This document shows positions 35,588-45,149 of a stretch of 64,000 bases of DNA, in pieces (within the stretch, counting starts at the first letter, position 1; each line of letters starts with the position of its first letter). A program made the position numbers and the translations under genes. Source of the stretch: JBBQSV01 sp038213615 (lineage in GTDB: Bacteria; Patescibacteriota; Saccharimonadia; Saccharimonadales; OMJO01); the NCBI GenBank assembly GCA_038213615.1, contig JBBQSV010000001.1, positions 7,975 through 71,974 of the forward strand, written 5' to 3'. The notes beneath the pieces are model-generated. The model worked only from the letters and a program-made list of their open reading frames with translations, was not told the DNA's origin and searched no databases.

Positions 35588-36673
35588 CTACCCTCCCAAG
35601 GAATGTTCCAGATAGGCATCGATCAGATCGTCTAGATTGCCATCTAGTACACCGTCTATATCACTAGTTTCGTAGCGGGTACGCAAATCTTTGACCTGTT
35701 TGTAGGGGTGCAATACGTAGCTGCGGATTTGGTTACCCCAAGCTGCTTGTTCGTTGGGGCCTTTTAGGTCACGCACGTTTTGCTGGTGCTGCTCTTCTGA
35801 CAGCTGGGCTAGTTTGGAACGCAAGATTGTCATGGCTGTTTCTTTGTTTTGCAGCTGCGACCTTTCGTTCTGAATAGAGACCACGATATTGGTTGGCAAG
35901 TGCGTGACACGCACTGCCGAGTCTGTGGTATTTACTGACTGGCCGCCTTTGCCGCCGCTCCTGAATACATCGATCTTTAAATCTTTGTCGTCGATTTCTA
36001 CTTCGTTGGGCTGATCAATTTGCGGCAGAACTTCTACCTTGGCAAAGCTGGTTTGGCGCAAGTTATCAGAGTTAAACGGGCTGAGCCGTACTAACCGGTG
36101 CACACCGTGCTCGCTCTTTAGTTGGCCATATACAAACTTGCCACTTAGCTGCATGGACACACTTTTGATGCCGGCTTCTTCGCCATCTGATTGGTCGATA
36201 GATTTGACTTCTACATCGTGTTTTTCAGCCCAGCGCACGTACATACGCAGTAGCATCTGGGCCCAATCTTGGGCATCGGTGCCACCGGCACCGGCGTAAA
36301 TACTGAGTATGGCGTTATAGCTGTCGTGTGGGCCGGCAAACTTTAGCTCGCCCCGCAAATCATCAAAATCCTTTTGGGCCTGGGTTAATTGATTGGTTAG
36401 ATCGTCAGCTAGGCTGGCATCGCCCAAACTAGCCATTTCTACAATGTCTTTAATTGCCGCCTCTAATTTTTGCCAGGGCTTTACTCTAACCTCTAGACTA
36501 GATTTTTGCTTCATCACTTCCTGGGCCTGCAAATTATCAGACCAAAAATCAGCCTGACTAGACTTGGCCTCTAACTCGATTAGCTGGGTAGCCAAATCGT
36601 CGATCTTTAGCTTGCCCATGGCAGCTTGTACGCTGGCCAGCAGTTCGGTAGCAGACTTATTTACATCTTGCAT
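35588..36673 (-). CDS. prfB: Peptide chain release factor 2
   Basis: Terminates at UGA and UAA. 361 aa. The UGA-reading tripeptide SPF occurs in VRLSPFNSDNLRQTSF, and the catalytic GGQ in SGGKGGQSVNTTDSAVRVTH. The frame is continuous: the usual autoregulatory +1 frameshift near codon 25 is absent. Presence of RF2 argues that UGA is a stop in this organism. TATAAT 10 nt before the ATG. Confidence 0.95.
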   Translation of the reverse strand: MQDVNKSATELLASVQAAMGKLKIDDLATQLIELEAKSSQADFWSDNLQAQEVMKQKSSLEVRVKPWQKLEAAIKDIVEMASLGDASLADDLTNQLTQAQKDFDDLRGELKFAGPHDSYNAILSIYAGAGGTDAQDWAQMLLRMYVRWAEKHDVEVKSIDQSDGEEAGIKSVSMQLSGKFVYGQLKSEHGVHRLVRLSPFNSDNLRQTSFAKVEVLPQIDQPNEVEIDDKDLKIDVFRSGGKGGQSVNTTDSAVRVTHLPTNIVVSIQNERSQLQNKETAMTILRSKLAQLSEEQHQQNVRDLKGPNEQAAWGNQIRSYVLHPYKQVKDLRTRYETSDIDGVLDGNLDDLIDAYLEHSLGG

Positions 36674-36701
36674 AACAATCCCGATTATAACAGTCGCTGG
36701 T

Positions 36702-37985
36702 TCAGGACCACAGGCTAGAAATTTGAGCGTGTAGTTTGTCTACTAACTCGTTGCCTGGGCTGCCCAAGATGCCAATGCCCCACACCCCGTCCTTGAACAT
36801 AGCGTTGGTGATATCCACAATCTGTTCGCGGCTAATGGCTTTGATGCGTTCTGGTACCTGATAGTAATCCTCTACCTGCTCGTCAAAAAAGTATCGATTG
36901 CTGTAGCCGCTAGCCACCCCACCGACGGTTTGCCCACTACGTTGATACCTGCCCAAGGCGTATTGCTGAGCAGCCACAATGTCATCTTGCGATATAGCGC
37001 CTTCAAACAACTGCATCAACTGCTCCACGATTATGGCAAAAAGTAGTTCGGCATTTTTGGGTGTCACTTGTGCACCAAACCACCAGTTACTACTGAGTTT
37101 AGTTTCGCCCAGCCCAGAACTCATACCGTACACCAACCCACGTTCGCGGGCCGTACCCAAGATTCTGGAATACAAAGTCTCGGTTAGCATACTGTTGATC
37201 AGCTGCAAGGCATCGCTTTCTGGCTCTGTCAGGCGGCGATTCATAAAAGTATTGATGTAAAAATATAAGTTTTTCACGCTTTTGTTGGGTATGTAGAGGG
37301 GTTTGGTGAGCTTTACTGGCTTCTCATCTGGCAGATCTAGGCGCTTGCCTTTGTCTAGTTCCATGTCATTCAGCATTTGTTTTAGCTGTTGTTGGCGAGC
37401 CTGGGTTAGTTTGCCGGCAATCACAAAACGCATGTTACTGGTGGTATGAGTCTTTTTGTAATGTTTCTTTACGTCGTCTACTGTGACGTTGTCCATCAGC
37501 TTTAGTCGCTCTTGGTCGAGCGCACAGTAAAAACCACTGGCTTGGCGCAGGGCTAGGCTGAGATGACGAAAATGATTGTTAGACCTAGATTCTAGCTCTT
37601 CGCGTACGTTACTGAATTCTGACGCGAATTCCTCGTCCAAAAACAGTGGCTTGGTGATGGCCGTTAGCAACAGTTCTACTATGCGGTCCCATTCAAAATC
37701 GGCACACTCGGCCTCGTAAATAATGTCGTAAGCATCGGTGCTGGCGTTATTGTAGGCGCCATTTTTTTCGAATTCCGCCTGGAACTGCCGGGCCCGTGGG
37801 ATCAGCTCGTTGGCTCCTAGTAAAATGTGTTCCATCAGGTGTGGGGTTTCCCACTTCTTTTTTGTTACCAGATATTCACCGGCTCGGAAGTTGATTTCCA
37901 TGGTCATTACCGTGGCATCTGGCACATGAATAAACAATCCACGTCCACCGTTTTTTAGCTTAACTTCTGTGACTTTGTGCTTCAT
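36702..37985 (-). CDS. M16-family zinc peptidase
   Basis: 427 aa. Inverted zinc motif HLMEH (HxxEH) near residues 49-53 with the distal Glu in NVREELESR, then the second half ending in the usual non-catalytic domain including RGLVYGMSS. The protein is likely cytoplasmic, as no signal peptide is seen. Substrate unknown; small-genome bacteria often keep one or two such peptidases. It lies between secA and prfB. Confidence 0.9.
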   Translation of the reverse strand: MKHKVTEVKLKNGGRGLFIHVPDATVMTMEINFRAGEYLVTKKKWETPHLMEHILLGANELIPRARQFQAEFEKNGAYNNASTDAYDIIYEAECADFEWDRIVELLLTAITKPLFLDEEFASEFSNVREELESRSNNHFRHLSLALRQASGFYCALDQERLKLMDNVTVDDVKKHYKKTHTTSNMRFVIAGKLTQARQQQLKQMLNDMELDKGKRLDLPDEKPVKLTKPLYIPNKSVKNLYFYINTFMNRRLTEPESDALQLINSMLTETLYSRILGTARERGLVYGMSSGLGETKLSSNWWFGAQVTPKNAELLFAIIVEQLMQLFEGAISQDDIVAAQQYALGRYQRSGQTVGGVASGYSNRYFFDEQVEDYYQVPERIKAISREQIVDITNAMFKDGVWGIGILGSPGNELVDKLHAQISSLWS

Positions 37986-38029
37986 AAACTTACTACTACT
38001 GTAACCTTCTGACTTCCATCTTCTACATT

Positions 38030-40636
38030 CTACTTTCTACGCTTACCTTTTGCCCGGCGCTGGCGTTCGGCCTTACGCGCCTTTTTGATCTTAGTCTTCT
38101 TTTTCTGGGCGGTTTCGTGTTCTTCTTTGACTGGCACAAAGTCAGTTTCATGAAATTCATCGGCCTCGATAATCCGATCGGCATTGTCTACAGAATGTCG
38201 GGCTGCCTTGGTCAGTTCCGTTTCTACTGGCGCGTTAGCCTGGCCTTCGCTGACTGGCTGAGCATTAAACATTGCATTGACGACTTCGTGGCGTAAGGTG
38301 TTCTGCATTTCCTCGAACATGTGCTGACCCTGACGACGATATTCCACCAGCGGGTCTCGCTGACCGACGCTAATCCAGTGGATACCTTCGCGCATGTGGT
38401 CCATATTTTCTAAGTGCTGCATCCATAAATTATCTAGAATCTGTAAATATATATCGCGTTCCACTTTACGCATAATCTCTGGAGTAAAGTCTGCTTCACG
38501 AGCTTTGTACAGTTTATCGGCCTCTTGGCCCAATACCTTGGCAAAAGCACTGGTTTCGGTGTCGAACAGACGGTCTAGGGTAGCACTATCAAATGGGAAT
38601 GATTCGACTACTATTGATTCAAACTGATCTGTTAACATCTGTGGTGAACCAGCCAGGGCCTTGACCTCTTCAGCAATAAATAACTTTATACGCTTGCTGA
38701 TATCGTTTTGCTGCAAAATCTCGCGTCGCATGGCGTAGGTAGCTTTGCGGTGGCGGTTCATGACGTCGTCATACTGAACAACATTTTTGCGCGAATCAAA
38801 ATTATAGCCCTCTACCTTTTCCTGGGCAGATTCTAGACTTTTGCTGATAACGCGGTTCTCAATAGGTGTTTCGTCGTCTACTCCCAAGCGGTTCATAATG
38901 GAACCGATCCGGTCCCCACCAAAGATACGCATCAGATCGTCCTCGGTACTGACAAAGAATTGTGTCACACCTGGGTCGCCCTGACGTCCAGCACGACCAC
39001 GTAGCTGGTTGTCTACACGGCGTGATTCGTGCCGTTCACTACCCATCACAAATAGTCCACCGGCCTCTTTGACGCCTTCGCCCAGCACGATGTCCGTACC
39101 ACGGCCAGCGATGTTGGTGGCCAGTGTCACGGCTCCCTTTTGGCCAGCCTTGGCAACCGTAGTGGCCTCGCGCTCATTGTTTTTAGCGTTTAACATTTGG
39201 TGTGGCACACCGGATTTCTTTAGCAAATCACTCAGCACCTCGTTCTTGTCTATAGATGCGCTACCAATGAGTACCGGCTGGCCTTTTTGGTGTAGCACTT
39301 TGACTTCTTTGATAATGGCCTTGAACTTGCCCAGCTCTGTCTTATATATACGGTCTGGTCGGTCTTCTCGCACTATTGGTCGGTTGGACGGGATCTCTAC
39401 CACGTCTAGTTTGTAGATCTGGTGGAACTCCTCGGCCTCGGTATTGGCGGTACCGGTCATACCAGATAGCTTTTCGTATAGACGGAAATAGTTCTGGAAA
39501 GAAATGGTAGCCAGCGTCATGGATTCTTCTTGGACTTCTACGTTCTCTTTGGCTTCAATGGCTTGGTGCAAGCCTTCGTTATAACGACGACCTTTTAGCA
39601 AACGGCCGGTGAATTCGTCTACAATCACTACCTCGCCGTCGCCAGTCACCACGTAATCTTTATCTCGTTTGAACAAAGCCTGAGCCCGCAAAGCTTGGTC
39701 TAGGTGATAAATAGTCCGGATGTTTGCCGTGTCATATAGGCCGGTGATATCTAAAACCTTTTCGACTTTATCGATACCTTCATCCGTCAGGACTACAGTT
39801 TTACGTTTTTCGTCTTTTTCATAATCGGTGTCTTCTTTTAACTGGCGCACAATTTTGGAAAACTGCGAATAAGAACTACCGCTAGTTACGGACGGCGCCG
39901 AAATAATCAGTGGCGTCCGGGCCTCGTCTATCAATATCGAGTCTACCTCGTCCACAATGGCGTAGTTCAGGGGACGTTGGCGCAACTGGTCGACCTCGCG
40001 CACCATGTTGTCACGCAGGTAGTCGAAACCAAATTCGTTGTTGGTGCCGTAGGTCACATCGGCCGCATAGGCCTCTTGCCTGGTGGCTGGTTTTAGGTGA
40101 CGCATGCGTGGATCATCGTGATCTTTGTTATCAAACTTGGGGTCAAATATAAATGATTCGTCGGCGATGATAACCCCGGTGGTTAACCCTAGACGGTCAT
40201 AAACTTGCCCCATCCAGCCAGCATCACGCTGAGCCAGATATTCGTTGACCGTCACTACATGTACGCCCTGGCCTGTTAGGCCATTTAGATACACCGGTAG
40301 CGTAGCTACCAAAGTCTTACCTTCACCAGTTTTCATTTCGGCCACTTTGCCCTCGTGCAGCACCATGCCACCCACTAGCTGAACATCAAAGTGCCGCTGG
40401 CCCAGAGTGCGAGTGGCTGTCTCGCGCACAAGTGCAAAAGCATCAGGCAAAATTTTGTCTAGTGATTCTTTTTTGAGTCGTTCTTTTAGTTTTTCGGTCT
40501 GGGTCCGCAAATCCTTATCGTTGAAGTTTTTGTACTTGTCGGCCAAGGCATTAACATCTTTAACCCGGCGTCGCATACGCTTGAGGGTCTTGATTTGTGG
40601 ATCACCTAAAACACGTTTAACAAGTTTGTTGTTCAT
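38030..40636 (-). CDS. secA: Preprotein translocase ATPase SecA
   Basis: 868 aa. Drives exported proteins through SecYEG. Walker A MKTGEGKTLVATLP near 101-114, DEVDSILIDEARTPLIIS, IAGRGTDIVLGEG, and SERHESRRVDNQLRGRAGRQGD (second half of the motor). The C-terminus ends in a very basic tail (KKKTKIKKARKAERQRRAK) in place of the Cys-rich zinc SecB-binding motif. SD GAGGATGG before the ATG. A long rod-like inverted repeat lies just upstream. Confidence 0.97.
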   Translation of the reverse strand: MNNKLVKRVLGDPQIKTLKRMRRRVKDVNALADKYKNFNDKDLRTQTEKLKERLKKESLDKILPDAFALVRETATRTLGQRHFDVQLVGGMVLHEGKVAEMKTGEGKTLVATLPVYLNGLTGQGVHVVTVNEYLAQRDAGWMGQVYDRLGLTTGVIIADESFIFDPKFDNKDHDDPRMRHLKPATRQEAYAADVTYGTNNEFGFDYLRDNMVREVDQLRQRPLNYAIVDEVDSILIDEARTPLIISAPSVTSGSSYSQFSKIVRQLKEDTDYEKDEKRKTVVLTDEGIDKVEKVLDITGLYDTANIRTIYHLDQALRAQALFKRDKDYVVTGDGEVVIVDEFTGRLLKGRRYNEGLHQAIEAKENVEVQEESMTLATISFQNYFRLYEKLSGMTGTANTEAEEFHQIYKLDVVEIPSNRPIVREDRPDRIYKTELGKFKAIIKEVKVLHQKGQPVLIGSASIDKNEVLSDLLKKSGVPHQMLNAKNNEREATTVAKAGQKGAVTLATNIAGRGTDIVLGEGVKEAGGLFVMGSERHESRRVDNQLRGRAGRQGDPGVTQFFVSTEDDLMRIFGGDRIGSIMNRLGVDDETPIENRVISKSLESAQEKVEGYNFDSRKNVVQYDDVMNRHRKATYAMRREILQQNDISKRIKLFIAEEVKALAGSPQMLTDQFESIVVESFPFDSATLDRLFDTETSAFAKVLGQEADKLYKAREADFTPEIMRKVERDIYLQILDNLWMQHLENMDHMREGIHWISVGQRDPLVEYRRQGQHMFEEMQNTLRHEVVNAMFNAQPVSEGQANAPVETELTKAARHSVDNADRIIEADEFHETDFVPVKEEHETAQKKKTKIKKARKAERQRRAKGKRRK

Positions 40637-40672
40637 TCACCATCCTCTTTGCAAACTCAGTAAAATACTAGA

Positions 40673-40835
40673 CGCAGGACCTTTATATTATAGGTTAGAT
40701 TGCAGCTGACAGGTGAAGTTTACGAAAAGTTTTTTATCTTTTTGAGGTGTAACCAAGGTTACATCGATAAAAGAAAAAATCTTTGCAGCCCTTCATGTGG
40801 CGGCTGAAGCTGGCCGATGATATAAAAGTCCTGCG
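40673..40835 (-). ncRNA. 163-nt rod-like structured RNA candidate upstream of secA
   Basis: The two ends, 40673-40690 and 40818-40835, are inverted copies matching at 16 of 18 positions. Inside, 40703-40718 pairs with 40791-40806 (14 of 16 including wobbles), T-rich 40730-40742 pairs with A-rich 40769-40779 around a 2-nt bulge, and GGTGTAAC/GTTACATC closes a CAAG loop at 40746-40765. The stem runs almost end to end with a small central internal loop. On the minus strand TACAAT (40839-40844) sits 3-9 nt before the base, so transcription could begin at its foot. 6S-RNA-like or a secA leader element; no family match claimed. Confidence 0.55.
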
Positions 40836-40894
40836 AATATTGTACCCCAAAGGGGTTAAATTTCAGAAGTAATTTTACCACTTTTGTGGTGGGC

Positions 40895-41479
40895 CTAGAC
40901 TTGAGCACTTTGCGTGGGCGTAGCCTGCCCCAGACTCTTTATGTCGTTGTGTGCCCGCATAGCATCAACAAACAGTATTATGTTCAATATACCGAACCCT
41001 CGACCGCTAGTTATTAACCCCAGCACAGCCAATATGATCAGGTAAATCATCAGCCTCACTAATAGCTTGTCGCTTGTGGCAAGTGTTTGAGTATCTACCT
41101 TCTTTAGTTTGAGCCCCATCCATATCAGTATGCCACCCTGGATAAGCCCTAATACCACAGATACTGCCAGTACCTCTGTCAGATTAGACTTGGCTACAGT
41201 TAAGTTGGGGTTGTCATTACTTTTGCTCATGGCATACAATGCCAGACTCAGAATTGGCACGACTGCCACGACTAAACAGCCTAGTACTAATGACCAGGTG
41301 CCCGTAGTGTGCACGTGTTTAAGTGCTTTTTCGGTATCAGATTGTGGATTAATATTCGCAGACGCAGGTACAGGGTTTGTAGTTGGTGGCACCGGGCTAG
41401 GATTTGGTTGCGCTACCTCACCAGTAACAGGGTTTGTTTGTGTATCTGGTATTGGATTTTCTAGCATCGTTTTAAGCAT
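40895..41479 (-). CDS. Hypothetical membrane protein with Pro-rich N-terminus, 194 aa
   Basis: About 55 Pro/Asn/Thr-rich residues, then four membrane helices (about 65-85, 105-127, 140-160 and 160-178). GRGFGILNIILFVDAMRA near the end resembles other small bacterial membrane proteins, no named family. Start uncertain among ATG 41479 and 41467; the frame reaches 41503. The 40836-40894 gap contains short hairpins ACCAC/GTGGT and CCCC/GGGG, neither with a T-run. Confidence 0.6.
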   Translation of the reverse strand: MLKTMLENPIPDTQTNPVTGEVAQPNPSPVPPTTNPVPASANINPQSDTEKALKHVHTTGTWSLVLGCLVVAVVPILSLALYAMSKSNDNPNLTVAKSNLTEVLAVSVVLGLIQGGILIWMGLKLKKVDTQTLATSDKLLVRLMIYLIILAVLGLITSGRGFGILNIILFVDAMRAHNDIKSLGQATPTQSAQV

Positions 41480-41556
41480 AACCTCAGTGTACGTTATTTG
41501 CAATAACCTACTGGGCTACAGGAGTTGTTTTTACCGCTTTTGACCACTCCTCCTAC

Positions 41557-41994
41557 CTATGCAGCGGCTAGGTGGCTCCGGAAAACACCCATGACATGTT
41601 CGGCATATGGATCTTCTGCCAGATTAGGTAGCGAAGGCTTGGAAAAATCTATAGCCAATTTCATGTCCCCATCAGGGCGTTCTACGGTCATCTCTATTAC
41701 ATCTTCCCAAATTCTTGAAGCTGGCTTTTTGCGTAGTAGTCGTCTTGGTGGGTTATGCTCTAAAGTTCGCCGCATTACTACAAGCCCAAGTTCCGAATTG
41801 GCACGATGCCGTGCCCTGCCCTCTACCCGCGCCGTTATATTCACCTGCAAAGTTTGCGGATCATTATAAAACGCTGCGCATAGTTCAACATATCGCTTGG
41901 CAGCTTCAATAGCCCCTTGCTCAACGACAATTAACCCCGAGACCCCAAAGCCTGAGGGTACCTCTAGCATATCGGTAATTATTTCACTTGCCAT
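41557..41994 (-). CDS. Hypothetical protein, 145 aa
   Basis: Not recognised. From ATG 41994 (MASEIITDML); a longer frame to 42135 would overlap the divergent gene start. No membrane segment. RMWEDVIE-type charged stretches and a hydrophobic strand VSGLIVVEQG suggest a small globular fold. Its gap to the upstream promoter area is ordinary. Confidence 0.55.
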   Translation of the reverse strand: MASEIITDMLEVPSGFGVSGLIVVEQGAIEAAKRYVELCAAFYNDPQTLQVNITARVEGRARHRANSELGLVVMRRTLEHNPPRRLLRKKPASRIWEDVIEMTVERPDGDMKLAIDFSKPSLPNLAEDPYAEHVMGVFRSHLAAA

Positions 41995-42117
41995 GGTCGC
42001 AATATATTGCCACAATTTTAGAAGCAACGCAACCCTGCGTGACTGATTATCCCCGGTGGATATGTCGTTATTTCTGACACTTGCAGCAATTGATATAATT
42101 AACGTTGTAGACCCCTT

Positions 42118-42678
42118 ATGCTGGACAAAGAACAAACCACTAATTTACAAAAGTTTTTGCTGGTACTAGCTGTGGTGGTGGGTTACTGTCTGTATGCCAT
42201 CCACAGCCTGGGCATTAAGAACGGCTTATCGGTCACGGCTTTGACTTGGGCGTTCTTTGTGTATTGCACACCAGTGGCCGATGCTGGGTTTTTAGTGGCC
42301 TTCCCCATCCGGCTGATTACCGGCATAAAAATACTGCAAACCCAGATTGCGGTATGGTTTGTGGCAGCCGGCATGGTAACCCTAGCATTCATGACCAATG
42401 TACATGTTTTTGACAAAACTCCCTTGCTACAGTTGTTTCACAAAATCATAGTCGACCCCTGGCCGTTGGGGCTCATAGTGGTGCTATCGTTTATAGGTAC
42501 GTATGTAAACGTACTGTTTGACGACGACATACTAGATGTGGCTGGGGCCAGGCATAAATCCAGCAAGCTCAAGTCTAAACGAGCAAAGATCTACACTATG
42601 ATAGGCTTTTTTGCCGCCACCTTTGCCCTATATGCCCTACTACTGCACGTGACCCACACCAAAATCAAGATATTCTAG
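42118..42678 (+). CDS. Hypothetical multi-pass membrane protein, 186 aa
   Basis: Five membrane helices, about 12-30, 38-58, 76-95, 112-130 and 160-178, with a basic loop HKSSKLKSKRAK. No family recognised. TATAAT (42093-42098) lies about 20 nt before the ATG. Its stop overlaps the stop of hpf by 3-4 bases (convergent). Confidence 0.68.
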   Translation: MLDKEQTTNLQKFLLVLAVVVGYCLYAIHSLGIKNGLSVTALTWAFFVYCTPVADAGFLVAFPIRLITGIKILQTQIAVWFVAAGMVTLAFMTNVHVFDKTPLLQLFHKIIVDPWPLGLIVVLSFIGTYVNVLFDDDILDVAGARHKSSKLKSKRAKIYTMIGFFAATFALYALLLHVTHTKIKIF

Positions 42679-43034
42679 CCCCTGCGGCGGAGGCGCGCTA
42701 GCACACGGCGATGCAGACGCAGACTGCCCTGTTTTTCTTTGTACTTCTTTAGCTGGTTCTTTAGCTTGGCCTCTACGATATCTATCGCAGCAAACATATT
42801 TAGCGTGGCCTCTTTGGTGGCGATGGTTTCGCGGGGTAAATGCAGAACCACCTCGCATTCGCACTGTTTTTTGTCTTTGGATTTGACCTCTTTTAGAATG
42901 ACCTCGGCATGGGCGCTTTCACGGGCGTGGCGTGGCAAATATTTGTCCAGGTGGCCAATTTTTTTGGTGGCGTATTTGGTAAGCTTATCGTCTAGTTTAA
43001 AGTGAACTCCGCTAACTTCTAATTTATTGATCAT
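42675..43034 (-). CDS. hpf: Ribosome hibernation promoting factor (short HPF/RaiA family)
   Basis: 119 aa. VSGVHFKLDDKLTKYATKKI at the N-terminus and ATKEATLNMFAAIDIVEAKL are the two conserved parts of the S30AE fold that sits in the 30S decoding channel in stationary phase. It lacks the C-terminal dimerisation domain of long HPF and ends in a basic RRHRRVLARLRRRG-like tail. ATG overlaps the serS stop as ATGA. Confidence 0.9.
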   Translation of the reverse strand: MINKLEVSGVHFKLDDKLTKYATKKIGHLDKYLPRHARESAHAEVILKEVKSKDKKQCECEVVLHLPRETIATKEATLNMFAAIDIVEAKLKNQLKKYKEKQGSLRLHRRVLARLRRRG

Positions 43035-44329
43035 ATTTGCTCCTTGCCCGGCATAAATGGTAGCAACACTTTGGGGATGCGCACATGGCCGTCTTTAGTT
43101 TGATAATTTTCTATGATGGCCACCATGATCCGCCCTAGCGCAAAGGCCGTGGCGTCGTTGGTGTGCAGAAACTCAGTTTTGCCACTGGCGCGTTTGACAC
43201 GCGTCTTTAGGCTACGAGCCTGGAAATCAGTCATGTAGTCGGCAGTATGGGTTTCGCGGTACTTGTTTTGCCCTGGTACCCAAACTTCTATATCCACTCC
43301 GGCGGCATTTGGTTTGCCAATGTCGGCCGTACATTTATCTAGTACCTGATAATGTAGCCCCAGCTGTTGTACTAGGTATTCCTGGATGGCAATCAATAAC
43401 TTATGCTCTTCTAGCCCCTTTTCGGCGGTAGAAAAAACTTCTATCTCTAGTTTGTCGAACTGGTGCAAGCGAATGATGCCCTCGGTATCTTTGCCATAAG
43501 TGCCGGCCTCTCGCCGAAAGCTGGTGGCGTAGGCCACGTAGCGGATGGGCAGCTCGGCCTCTGGTAAAACTTCGTCCATGTACATGTTGCACATGCTATG
43601 TTCGGCACTGGCGTTTAGCCACATTTCGTCATCGGCCAGTTTATAGGTGACTTCCTCGGCATTCAGCCGACCAGTGGCCTGGTAGGCTTTGGTGTTAACA
43701 AGTGCCGGTGGCAAAACTGGGATAAACGGTTTGGGGTCTAGATCCAGATTGTTGTCTTTGATGATTTTGGCAATCACTGGCTCGTCGGCCAAAGTCTGCA
43801 TGGTCCACTGCATGATGGCCATTTGCAGCTCTACCAACCCGCCCTTGATGTAGGCAAATCGACTACCAGCTACTCTAGCGGCACGTTGTTTGTCTATCAA
43901 TCCGCGTGGCTCTGTTAACTCCCAGTGATTCTTGGGCGAAAAATCAAAATCTGGCTTGTTTCCTACGGTGCGTGACACCACGTTGTCGTTTTCGCTCTTG
44001 CCCACTGGTACGTGGTCTAATGGCATGTTTGGCACGGCTCTAAGTAGCTGTTGCAACTCTTTGGCTAATGGCTCTAGTTCAGATTCTAGCTTGGCCAGAT
44101 CAGTCTTGATCTTTTTGCCAGCAGCGATTTGATCGGCACTAGGTTTTTGGTCTGCTCCCAGCAAGGATTTGCTGTTACGCTGTTCACGAAGCTGATTGAT
44201 CTTTTCTAATAACTCGCGCTGTTTTTTGTCTACCTCTAGTAGGCGGTCAATATCCACCTTTTCGTTCTTTTGGGCAGATTTTTGTTTGACCAGTTCGGCG
44301 TTGGTACGAATGAACTGAATATCTAGCAT
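43031..44329 (-). CDS. serS: Seryl-tRNA synthetase
   Basis: 432 aa, usual length. N-terminal two-helix antiparallel coiled coil (about 30-105) that holds the tRNA long arm, class II core with YRETHTADYMTDFQARSLKT and the TFRREAGTYGKDTEG motif 2. TATAAT (44336-44341) is 6 nt before the ATG: leaderless mRNA likely. Followed by hpf in the same transcript. Confidence 0.97.
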   Translation of the reverse strand: MLDIQFIRTNAELVKQKSAQKNEKVDIDRLLEVDKKQRELLEKINQLREQRNSKSLLGADQKPSADQIAAGKKIKTDLAKLESELEPLAKELQQLLRAVPNMPLDHVPVGKSENDNVVSRTVGNKPDFDFSPKNHWELTEPRGLIDKQRAARVAGSRFAYIKGGLVELQMAIMQWTMQTLADEPVIAKIIKDNNLDLDPKPFIPVLPPALVNTKAYQATGRLNAEEVTYKLADDEMWLNASAEHSMCNMYMDEVLPEAELPIRYVAYATSFRREAGTYGKDTEGIIRLHQFDKLEIEVFSTAEKGLEEHKLLIAIQEYLVQQLGLHYQVLDKCTADIGKPNAAGVDIEVWVPGQNKYRETHTADYMTDFQARSLKTRVKRASGKTEFLHTNDATAFALGRIMVAIIENYQTKDGHVRIPKVLLPFMPGKEQI

Positions 44330-44438
44330 ACCCTAATTATAACGCATCTACTCTGATCGGTTACTAAAGTGCACTTTACTAGATTTAAACTCCAGCAATT
44401 TCTATATTGTCAGATATAGATTAAATTTAGGGGAGATT

Positions 44439-45149
44439 ATGAGCCACGAAGTATCAATCCATGACGCCCAAACCAGTATTTTGCGAGAGCTACTGTTTCA
44501 CCCACACGCTGGCTACGCCAAATTGCAAAAGCCCACCGGCCTGGCCAGTGACCACTTTAACTTTCATATTTCTCGGCTGGTAGAACTGGGCTTGGTAGAA
44601 AAAGTATCGCGCGGGCTATACAAGCTAACTCCTCGCGGCAAAGAATACGCTAATCGTCTAGACACCGATAATAACACCGTAGAACGCCAGCCAAAAGCCG
44701 CCGTGATATTGGCCTTGGAGCGCAAAAATGGTAGCAAAAAAGAGTTTTTGTTTCAGGAACGGCTAAAGAACCCCTACTTTGGTTTTTGGGGTTTGCCTAG
44801 TGGCAAAATCCGCTGGGGCGAAACCATCACCGAAACGGCCATGCGCGAATCTTTAGAAGAAACTGGCCTAACAGCTGACTGGCGAGTAGCTGGCGTTTAT
44901 CACGAACAATTTTTGCAAGAAGAGTCCCAGGAAATGCTCGAAGACAAAATATTTTTTGTGGTTCATGGCACTAACCCACGAGGTGATACGTTGGAGCGTT
45001 TTGAAGGCGGAGCTAATAAATGGATGACGTTTACCCAGGCCGACAAAAAAGACAAAAAGTTCGACAGCTTCAAGATGGAAATCGATATTTTAAATGCCAA
45101 AGACTGGTTAATCGAACGACGCACCACTTACAGCAAAGACGTGTTTTAG
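44439..45149 (+). CDS. NUDIX hydrolase with N-terminal winged-helix domain
   Basis: 236 aa. Residues 8-75 look like a winged helix ([37 protein letters not shown]). Then a NUDIX fold with the full box [18 protein letters not shown] and [11 protein letters not shown]. It could be a nucleotide-sensing regulator (NrtR-like but with domains in opposite order) or a pyrophosphatase. SD GGGGAG before the ATG. Convergent with the nuclease gene, sharing 4 bases. Confidence 0.85.
   Translation: MSHEVSIHDAQTSILRELLFHPHAGYAKLQKPTGLASDHFNFHISRLVELGLVEKVSRGLYKLTPRGKEYANRLDTDNNTVERQPKAAVILALERKNGSKKEFLFQERLKNPYFGFWGLPSGKIRWGETITETAMRESLEETGLTADWRVAGVYHEQFLQEESQEMLEDKIFFVVHGTNPRGDTLERFEGGANKWMTFTQADKKDKKFDSFKMEIDILNAKDWLIERRTTYSKDVF

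Noticed and set aside
35588..36673. Programmed frameshift in prfB
   Set aside because: The frame is continuous from the ATG through the region where the shift normally occurs.
38394..40152. Plus-strand frames across secA
   Set aside because: Antisense shadows of a well-supported gene, with no family motifs.
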